Assembly (NCBI GenBank): GCA_029449235.1
Contig: JANATG010000008.1
Span: forward strand, 1,488,001-1,552,000
Reading direction: 5' to 3'
Source of the DNA: Linnemannia schmuckeri
Taxonomy: Eukaryota; Mortierellomycota; Mortierellomycetes; Mortierellales; Mortierellaceae
Length of the DNA stretch: 64,000 bases
This document shows positions 31,970 to 40,720 of the stretch, one piece after another (within the stretch, counting starts at the first letter, position 1; every line of letters starts with the position of its first letter). A program made the position numbers and the translations under genes. The notes below the pieces were generated by a model. That model did no database searches. It was given only the letters and a program-made list of their open reading frames with translations, and had not been told where the DNA came from.

Positions 31970-34803
31970 GTCATTAGTTTTATATTCGTACTTGACACTT
32001 CTTGATCATCGATGAGACATACAAATTAGTAGATATCCTTCGCGTACTTTTCTCGGCATTTTACGTAAATTCGAATGTGGAGAGCATAAGCCTAACAGTC
32101 GGTACTCCATTTGAAAGGTACAAAAACCTTCATGCTTTTCCGTCGTGCCATTTCAAACGTAATTGTTTTTTCTTTCATTTCTGCGCGAATTCTTTTTATT
32201 GTCGCTTTCTTCTTTTCATCAATGCTCCAACTTTTCATCCTCGTCTATATATTGCTCGTTTTTTATGTTCAGCACTCTTTTAGTTTTACGTCCAGTTGTC
32301 TCAAGTTTTCATGTGTGAAAAACAACAAAGCAAACAATTAATAATTGCATAATACGATAGTGGCTCACCATTAATACTTTCCTTTGATCAAGGAAACCAC
32401 CCCGCCCTTCAACTTTTGGTCAAGGGTTACTGGAAGGCACACCTGTCACTGTTGGTTAGGTCCGAAGCAGAGACTTGATAGGTGAGTGGTTGGTTGATGG
32501 GGCAGTGCAAGGAAGGAAAGGAAGGGAAGGGGAGAAGGGAGTTCATGCTATTTTTTCCCCAAATCAAAATAAAAAACTCGTGAGCCTAAAATGATGTGTC
32601 TCTTTAGATCACCATGTGCGACTGGATTTTTTTTTGTGCTCTAACTTTTCCTTTGCTTGTCCTACACTCTTTCGCCCCATAGTAGAAGCAGCTTGAACCA
32701 AAGAGAAAGGGATAACTAGAAAGTCTAGGATAATAGTACTGTATGCGCAATCTGGAACGCGGCTTAAAGCGTGAGTGCTGGAGGGCTGGCGGGATATGGT
32801 CTCCCACGTAACCTTCACCACCAACAAGGCCTGGGAAAAAATGTTCAAGTGAATATGGTACTCAATGATTTCTTAGGATCCAATATTACCGCTGTTTATC
32901 ACATGAGCACGCGATCTTCGGCAGCATTTAACTGTGGTATAGATACGAATATCAGTTCTTGTTAATGTTTGTGTGAAAGGGCATTTTGGGTCGCGTTCAA
33001 CAAGGCGCTATCTCGCTTGCATAAATTAGAATTCATAGGTCCTCTAACTTTATTATCAGTAAAAAGCAAGAGCCATAGGCGATGACAAAGAATGGCATTG
33101 GCATACCAAGGAATTAAAACTCAAACATTGCCCAACGGCAACGAAAGGGACCTCGTGGGTCTTCTGACTTGTGTCAGCACCGGATCTAGAACAAACATCC
33201 GACTTTTGCCACATGCGCTACATACCTAGCGGTATACCAATAAGATCCATCGCACCTGTTAACCCAAGATTCAAACTTTATTTCATACCTTTTACTCAAC
33301 AGCCCAACTCAATTGTATGCTCTTTACGCAGCAGCCCGTACGCCAACAGTCTAACACCATTATATGCCATCCACACAAAGGCCAAACTTCACGCATATTG
33401 GAAAATGCGAGTGGTTGGTCAACTCGAACACGAGCAATTAGTCATGGAGATTTTGTATGGCACTACTACACGAAATACATATATAGGATCCATAGCCTCC
33501 ACCGAATAACCCCATACTCTTCACGCACTCATACCCACCTCTCGCGAGAGTTGCCACACAAACAATATATTCCTCGACAGACCACTACAGATCAATATCC
33601 GCCAATAGGAAGAATCGCACAGTCCCCTGAGCATACCTGCATTCACCAAAACCCTGTAAGGCTACATGCACTTGTAGATTTTGTCGATCATGCTTAGAAA
33701 GTAGCGACGATTATTCACAATTAATTTATTCTAACTTTTTTTTCCGCACATATGGTTGCTTCTGATTATAGTACACCATGAAGTCAATCAAACTCGCCCT
33801 CATTGCAGCCGTCATCTCCGTCCAAGCCCTTGTTGAAGCAGGATCCTACACTCTCATTGCATGCGCAGCGACCAACAAGGTACATGCTTGGGACTCGGAT
33901 GGTGGATATGGAGAACATAGTTGGACTGGAGCTGGCGGCGGCTTCCAGGTCGGTACTCCCACCTTGACTAGGATGATGCAGTACCAAGTCGACCGTTTCA
34001 AACGTACAGCACGCATCACCTATAGAGGCAGAACGTTGAAGTACACCAAGCCGAGCGACGAGGTTTACTGGAATGGCAACCTTTGTTATCAAAACTTTGG
34101 AAACTATTAGCACATTTTTTTTTAAAAAAAAAAAAAAAAAAAAAGTAGTACTATTAGGGCCAAAAGTCCATAAAGTTGATCATAACTGTGCCGACATGAA
34201 CTGGGCGGTCAATGGGAGGGGTGATATGACGCGCTTGAACTTTACGTCTCTCGCTCGTCTTCTTTTTTTTCTTTGCCTTCTTCGCCCTTTGCAATTCACT
34301 CTCACCTTTCCTGATCGTCATTTTTTCGTTTCAACAGTCCCTCTTCCCTCCATAATTCACAATCTCGTTCGCCGACATACCTTCTCTCCATCCGAATATT
34401 CTCCGTCCGTGGATCTCACTCGCGCGACTTCATTCATGCCAGGAACTGAGGACATGAGAGGAGAGAGAGTGATGTGAGGATGTTAGATATTTATTATTGA
34501 ACAAAGAAGGACTATTTTATGCCGAAAGAAAGGAAGAAGAATGAAGGAATGAAAAATAGAAGAGAAATGGAAGAAAGACGACGCGAAATAGCGCTTGAGG
34601 GAAATATTTAACGGCATCAGGTCGCGACGCGAAAAAAAATACCAAATCAGTGATACGGTTTTTGATTGGTCTGTGACCACTGATCACCAAAAAAGTAAGA
34701 CTCGCAGAAAGAACAAGGAATCAGACAACCAAAGGATACACGATCTCCCCTTTATGAATAGGGGATGTTTACCCAGCACTCGCTCTCTCTGACTCGCGCC
34801 CAA
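31970..34803 (+). repeat. Repeat unit copy B (contains the intact secreted-protein gene)
   Basis: Middle copy of the three-unit array. Aligns by eye with copy A (32040-32150 versus 27990-28105; 32735-32880 versus 28490-28620; 33090-33230 versus 28930-29080; 34140-34490 versus 31140-31430) and with copy C. It ends with ACCCAGCACTCGCTCTCTCT, similar to the end of copy C. Limits are approximate. Confidence 0.65.
33778..34110 (+). CDS. Small secreted protein, unknown family
   Basis: Single exon, 110 residues. The first about 21 are a clear signal peptide (MKSIKLALIAAVISVQALVEA). The mature protein of about 88 residues is Gly/Tyr/Trp rich (WDSDGGYGEHSWTGAGGG) and probably beta-structured. It has just two cysteines, Cys29 and Cys103, which could form one disulfide joining the ends. 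I do not recognise the fold; candidate effector, antimicrobial or wall-associated protein are all possible. It is the only intact ORF in a three-copy repeat array. Copy A carries a deleted remnant and copy C appears to lack the gene. A poly-T/poly-A junction follows the stop directly (34114-34144), as a poly-T run does in copy A. Confidence 0.65.
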   Translation: MKSIKLALIAAVISVQALVEAGSYTLIACAATNKVHAWDSDGGYGEHSWTGAGGGFQVGTPTLTRMMQYQVDRFKRTARITYRGRTLKYTKPSDEVYWNGNLCYQNFGNY

Positions 34804-34929
34804 GTATGCGACATATTTTCCTTAAGTAGACATCAGCTGCCTGCCGCACCTGTCATGGAAAAAAAAATATTAAAAAAATAGGCGCTCTCCTGATATTCAA
34901 TTTCATTTCACCGTCACTACAATGGCTAC

Positions 34930-36570
34930 CACAAGAAAAACAAGTGCCAACGCTCCTCTCCGTCTTTTTCCTTCTTCTGTTGGCGGTTTCTTTAGTATCT
35001 TGATCGTTATCTGTTTGTTGTGTTTGTCTAAATTTGGATGTGGAGCCAGCATGGGTCATACACTCAGCACTCCGTCCTAGGAAGTACAAGAACTGTGTAC
35101 CTTTCATGTCACCCTCCATTCCAAATTTCGTTGTTTTGCTTTATTCTCGCACAATTTTTTATCATTTTTATTCTTTACTTCAACGCTCTGACGTTTTGCC
35201 CTCACCTGTGTCGCTCCATGTTTTCACCATCAACACATTCTAGCTTTACACCGAGTTATTTCATGCTCTCTGGTGTGCAAAGAACAAAACAAACAACAAT
35301 ACGAACAAACTATCAATAATACACTACGGGATAGTTGTCCATAGGTGATTTTTTTTGGAATATGAAACAACCCAACCCTGAGGGTCAGAGTAGACGGATC
35401 CTTAAGAACAATTCCGAAGCTAAAGCAGTACTTTTGCGGGTGTCTTGATGGGTGACTGGTCAGGGAAGGGAAGGAAGGAAGAAAGGGAAAGAAAGGGAAA
35501 GAGAGAAAGGAGGGAAAGGAGAGCAAGGGAACCTATACAGTTTTTGTTTCCTAGAAAAAAAGACAAATGCCGGAAAAAAAAACTGGCTCCTGAACGTGTT
35601 TAATATTTTTTTTTTTTTTTTTTTTTTTTTTCACACAACGTTCCTTTCTCTACCTACCCCTCTTTACCTTACGGTGGAAGTAGCTTGAATGAAAGAAAAG
35701 AAAGGTGAATTAGTGTAAGGGTCAGGATGGTACTGTATGCGCGATCTGAGACACGGCTTATAACGTGGGCGCTGGAGGCTGAGAAGAATATCCCTTCAGC
35801 ATTCGTTGCCAAGGTTTGGAAAAAAAACTTGTCAAGAGTGAATGTCACCTCAAAGAAAAAACGCCGGTGTAGAATTGGTGTAATCGACTTCTTTTGTGAT
35901 AATCCTAGGGATCCCTAGACACTCCATCACCGTTGTTAGGTCACATGGACAACTCGCTCTTCGACATGACAGTTCCTTTCCAGAATTTGCCCATGCTTGT
36001 TACTATTTGTGAGGAAGGGGAGTGAGCCGCTTTTTTGAGTCGTCTTCAACCCCGCGCTAGCTCGTACAACAATAAAAGTCAGCGGATCTTCTTCCTTCAC
36101 TGACAATACAGTCCGTGGAAATGAGGTGCTAAGGGGTCAAAACACCAAGCAAAGATTGTGCAACAATGAATGGAGATTTCATGGGCCTTTTGACATGAAG
36201 TGTTAATGGTCCATAGCAGACATTCCCGCGCGCGAGACGATACAGAACACACCAAAATAAATGCGACTTGCTGGCTGCAAGCACAGCTGCACAGGGAAGC
36301 AAAATAAAAAAAGTATACATGTGCCAAGGATCACGGATGAGAGAAGAAGAGAAGGGACGAATATGTTTCTTGTAGTACGAAGGGAAAGACGAGAAAAATA
36401 ATTGCGAACGCGAGAATGACGCGAAATGAAAACTACTAATTTACATGTCTCATCGACGATCAAGAATCTAAAACTAAAGGACCATCCTTTTGTCTCATTT
36501 TGTAACAACGGTCTTCTACATGTATAAGTTGTGGATGCTCACCCATGCTTCTCGCTCTCTATTTCCTGCC
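34930..36570 (+). repeat. Repeat unit copy C (shortest; secreted-protein gene absent)
   Basis: Shares the landmarks of copies A and B: TTGTCTAAATTTGGATGTGGAG at 35026; GTACTGTATGCGCGATCTGAG near 35730; CCGCTTTTTTGAGTCGTC near 36029; GATTTCATGGGCCTTTTGACA near 36175. After about 36240 it jumps to material resembling the 3' part, so the segment holding the gene is missing. It contains a run of 26 T (35606-35631). Confidence 0.6.
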
Positions 36571-36624
36571 CAAAAGATTAAGCACTTTTTAGCTTATGGA
36601 GAAGAGAATGGAGTTCCTGGCTGG

Positions 36625-37018
36625 TCATTGACAAGTGTTTTTCTGTGCTAGAAGCTTCAGGCGCTGGTAAGTTGACTTTCGATTTCGAGCTGAAGCGAAT
36701 GCTGCAGAATGAGTGCAACAGAATCAAAGACCTATCTCTCTACCATCAGCTTATCCCTCCTTGACAATCCAGTGCACGACTTGATTTAGAAGGAGTTAGG
36801 CCAGCAATATTTTTTTCGATGGAGCAGATCGATCCATGCGTCAAAGCCGCAACGGACAGTGCAATCCCGTTATGCGATAGGTACGACGAAAGTGAGCCCC
36901 AGTTTAATTTCGACGCCACCAACCTATTAACCAACTAGGAGGCAGTGATCGCGCCGTTCTCAACCCAGATCTGGCAGAAAGTACATCGAAGAATATGTCA
37001 AAGAACTGCCTACGGTTG
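36625..37018 (+). pseudogene. Possible degraded coding remnant, unknown
   Basis: A plus-strand frame from about 36625 reads like protein (VLEASGAGKLTFDFELKRM, later FFSMEQIDPCVKAATDSAIP), but in-frame stops occur near 36762 and 36938. I do not recognise it; it may be an old gene or transposon fragment. Confidence 0.3.
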
Positions 37019-37184
37019 ACTCTGCTTAGAACAGGCTCTCATGGACCGCACACGAGTACATTAGCATTGTCGCGTTCTCTCCTTGTTTTTCGTATTCTGA
37101 GAAGAATACTAGGGGATGGATCATGTGAAATGAGGTATAATATCGTTTTCTTTTTATTCAATGTTCTCGAGGAAGTAACTTTGT

Positions 37185-37613
37185 CTATGGTTCTCCAGAC
37201 TCGGTGTCGAAGGAGGCCATCGTGCTCACGACCATCTGTACCATTTCCAGCGAAGAGTTTACAACCGTCCTCAGCAATTTCAATGTCGACGTTTGAAAAT
37301 CACTATCAGTCCATAAAAACAGGTGTTGGGTTGTGAGTGATGAAGAGCTCAAAAAAAATCCGCGTATAATTTCCCTAAGAATATCCTTTTCGTGCAAGGC
37401 TCAAAGTGATAGGACTTACAGAGTCAAGATGTTGTCCTGTGTGCTAATGAGACGCCTTGACACCTCTGGCTTGAGATCCTTGTCGACATCCAAGACATCT
37501 GCTGCGATCTTGGCTAACCGTGGCGATGGGAGGGGGATCTGAAGTGTCCTGAGAAGAATGGGTGTTTCAAAAAGGGTTTTGCCAGACGTGAGGTTAGAAG
37601 CATGCTGCGTCGC
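37185..37613 (-). CDS. PCC1: KEOPS/EKC complex subunit Pcc1 (start exon not resolved)
   Basis: Two exons are clear: one ending at the donor at 37420 (5' limit at about 37613 or an acceptor near 37606) and 37302-37185. Together they encode the whole Pcc1 fold: LQIPLPSPRLAKIAADVLDV, corresponding to the family IPFxSxxxAxIAxxxLxxD strand and helix, then LKPEVSRRL, a short strand NILTLDFQ across the splice, and LLRTVVNSSLEMVQMVVSTM. This matches human LAGE3 and yeast Pcc1 in order and size. Pcc1 is the dimerisation subunit of KEOPS, which makes t6A37 on ANN-reading tRNAs and aids telomere maintenance. No in-frame ATG precedes the core in this exon (a stop lies upstream), so the start codon must be in an upstream exon. 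One candidate, weak because of its GTCGGA donor, starts ATGGAAAGCACAGC near 37743. Confidence 0.75.
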
Positions 37614-37619
37614 AAACAA

Positions 37620-38395
37620 AGAATGCTATGGCGAGGTAAAGAGGCTGTTTGGTGGTTGTGAGTCATAATCCTGAGAAGGATCGCCGCAGTCCGACGCAGT
37701 CGTATGCGTGATAAGTTCCTTGTTCTGCCCTTGCTGTGCTTTCCATTGGTATTAGGAACTAGGTAATCATGTAAATTCTCCTCCTGAAGCGTTCAGCTAA
37801 CTATTCAAGCGTACTATGGCGGTTCAGAGGTTCTGCGGAGTCAGCGTGTGAGTGCTGATGTCATGGATGATCTCCTCCTGAAACAGCTCCATTGCGCTCT
37901 CTGTGGTTCGCTCCTTTACTTGCAATCATGTCGTGACATCCTGTTCCTGTATACTGCTGCTGCTGTGTGCTCCTTACAGTCGTTCGTTCAATGCTGGTGT
38001 TGCCATGGCGTGAGTATATGCTTTGGTCGTGAGTGTGTGTGAAGTCTCTTTCCGCCCTCTGGATGTGTAGGCGTTGGTTGGTCTATTTCTGAGGTGGCTT
38101 GGCCAATCCAGTGACTGTGTTCGTTCTACCTCAGCCCCGTTCTGTGAGAGGGCGTGTGTGCCTTTATCCCAGTGTGAAAAAACAACACCCTCGTTCAAAG
38201 TAAAAAAGAGAAGTTTTTTTCAGCTCTTCGGTGTTTTTTTCCTCTCTTCTTTTCTTTACGCTTTTTTTCTTTTTTCTTTTCTACCTTCCTCCCTTCCCCC
38301 TTCCCGCTCCTCCTCCTTCCCTCCTCGAGTTCCTGCTCTCCCCCTTCCTCCCCTCCCCCCTTTTCCCCCTTCTCTCTCTCTTCTATCCATCAACC
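37620..38395. other. Upstream region of KH-protein gene
   Basis: Divergent space between Pcc1 and the KH gene. Pyrimidine-rich from about 38220 to 38390, a probable 5' UTR. The Pcc1 start exon should lie in its left part. Confidence 0.35.
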
Positions 38396-40426
38396 ATGTC
38401 TCTTGCCAAGGATTCTAACGACCTCGCCGCTTCCGCCAGCAACAACTCCTTGTACGAGGCCCAGTACGACCATGATCTCGAGCACAAGGATGGCGAGGCC
38501 CCCGATGCCGACGCCCCCCTCACCCTTCGTGCCCTCGTCTCAACCAAGGAGGCCGGTGTCATCATTGGCAAGGCCGGCAAGAACGTTGCTGATCTCCGCG
38601 ATCAGACCGGTGTCAAGGCCGGTGTCTCCAAGGTCGTCCAGGGCGTCCACGACCGTGTCCTGACCGTCTCTGGAAGCATCGAGGGCGTTGCTAAGGTAAT
38701 CATCTCTTTTTTACCAATCTGATGATCCACAATCACTGCCCTATGTCACACCTCCCCTCTTCTCCCTATACTGCTTTCTTTCTCTCTCTTTTTCTCCCTA
38801 TCTTTTGGAGCAACCGATACCTCGTTGCCATTTTGTCACTTGTATACTTTTCTTCAGACAAGGCCACAAACAGGAGTAGCTGGACATGACAGGAATACAC
38901 ACTTAGACTTTGGACTTGGCCTTTGTATCAGCGGCAACCACCACGACACTGCAACAAACACCAACAGACAAACAAGCGTCTGGAAATAGGGGCTCCAACG
39001 ACAGACAGATGGACCAGCACTGATGAGTGACAGGAGTATTGTCGAGGATGAGCTTGCCATCCTTGGACTATATTCATCATTCAGACCGAGTGGGGCTTTG
39101 TATGTTGTTGTTGTTATTGTTGTTGATATTCCTGATGTTCATTTGCCGCCAGTTTCACCTGGCACACTGTGTGCTTCGTGGGACTTGTTTTGCGTGGCGT
39201 GGATAATGGCAACAACAATAACGATGATAGCAACAATAACAGCAGCGGCTCACAGTTACTCTCATTCGTACCTCGTGGACACTGATTGCCGAGACTGGAC
39301 CGACTCTTGTCAACATATAAGAGTCATCGTGATCGTTTGTCTCATCTCACTTGCAGGATAAAAGAGACAGAGAGAGCGAAAGAGAGAACTCCCTCGGCAG
39401 CTCACCACTCGAGCGAATACATATCGAATATCACTATACCCTTGGTTTTTTGGGACACAACCCTTACTTTGTCTCTTCACCTCCGCCTTGTTTTTCCTCT
39501 ATTCGCTCATATCTACTTTTTATCTCTGCCCGGAAATTGTACGACATTGGATTAACATATGACAATTTGGTTCCTTTTTTCCCTCAACCTTCAAATAGGC
39601 CTTCTCCTTGATCGCCCAGAACTTGTTGGACAACCCCATCACCTCCTCGCCCCCAGGAACTCCCGCCAACTCCGTCCGTCCCGCTGTGCAGACCTCGTCT
39701 GTCCGCTTGTTGATCTCCCACAATCTTATGGGAACCATCATCGGTCGCCAGGGCTTGAAGATCAAGCACATCCAGGACACCTCCTCGGCTCGTATGGTTG
39801 CCTCCAAGGAGATGCTCCCCCAGTCGACCGAGCGTGTCGTCGAGGTCCAGGGATCGATCGATGCCATCCGCATTGCCATTTACGAGATTGGAAAGTGCCT
39901 GGTTGATGATTGGGAGCGCGGTGTCGGCACCGTCCTCTACAACCCCTCGGCTCCTCGTGCCCCCGGTGCTGGCCCTGCCTACACCACCGGTGCCCCTGCC
40001 GCTGGTGCCCGTACCAACAGCAACAGCAACACTAACAGCAGCAACAACTACACCTCGCGCACTGGCAACGGCTCGGACTTTACTCGCCCCCGTGATGACG
40101 CCACCCAGTACCGCCCCCGCCCTGAGCCCGCCTTTGGCCAGAACAACGCCAACCTCCGCACTCAGGAAATCTCGATCCCCGCCGACATGGTTGGATGCAT
40201 CATTGGAAAGGGCGGCTCCAAGATCTCGGAGATCCGTCGCCTCTCTGGCTCGCGCATCTCGATTGCCAAGACCCCTCACGATGACTCCGGTGAGCGCATG
40301 TTCACCATTGTCGGTACCTTGGAGGCCAACGAGAAGGCTCTTTACTTGCTTTACGGTCAGCTCGAGGCCGAGAAGGACAAGCGCCTGAATCTCTCTGGTG
40401 ACCACATTGAGGAGGATGAGGAGTAA
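38396..40426 (+). CDS. Triple KH-domain RNA-binding protein (Rnc1/Pbp2/PCBP-like)
   Basis: Exons 38396-38695 and 39599-40426 give 375 residues. Three KH domains are readable from their GxxG loops: VIIGKAGKNVADL (about 54-66), GTIIGRQGLKIKHIQ (about 143-157) and GCIIGKGGSKISEIR (about 299-313), each followed by the expected beta strand and helix. The linker between KH2 and KH3 is Ala/Pro/Asn rich, and the protein ends with an acidic tail. This layout matches fission yeast Rnc1 and yeast Pbp2, which bind poly-C/CU-rich mRNA and regulate stability. The C/G-ending codon bias is strong, suggesting high expression. The single 903-nt intron is by far the longest placed in this window and interrupts just after KH1. 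Confidence 0.93.
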
Positions 40427-40720
40427 TTCATTTTACTTTCTTCATTTGGATCGAACACGTACAAAAGGAAATATGCTCGAAAGGAGAAAAACACTACTAG
40501 TTCCCTTCCATACCTTTTCATCTTTTCGTAGCTCCCTTCCTCTTTTCCCTTGTCAAAACAAATCATACTCTCTCTCTCTGTCATCCTTACATATTCTTTC
40601 ACCTTCCCCATCCCCCATAGCAATTCAACCCGCTTGCCAAATACATCACCCTGTACGAAAAAGAATCGCTATTCTAATGTATTTATTGTTGTTAATGTGC
40701 CAATTAACTAAGAACAAACC

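Noticed and set aside
39584..40405. 273-residue minus-strand ORF opposite the KH gene
   Set aside because: It is a shadow of GC-rich, codon-biased KH coding sequence; Gly/Val/Ala-rich without domain features.
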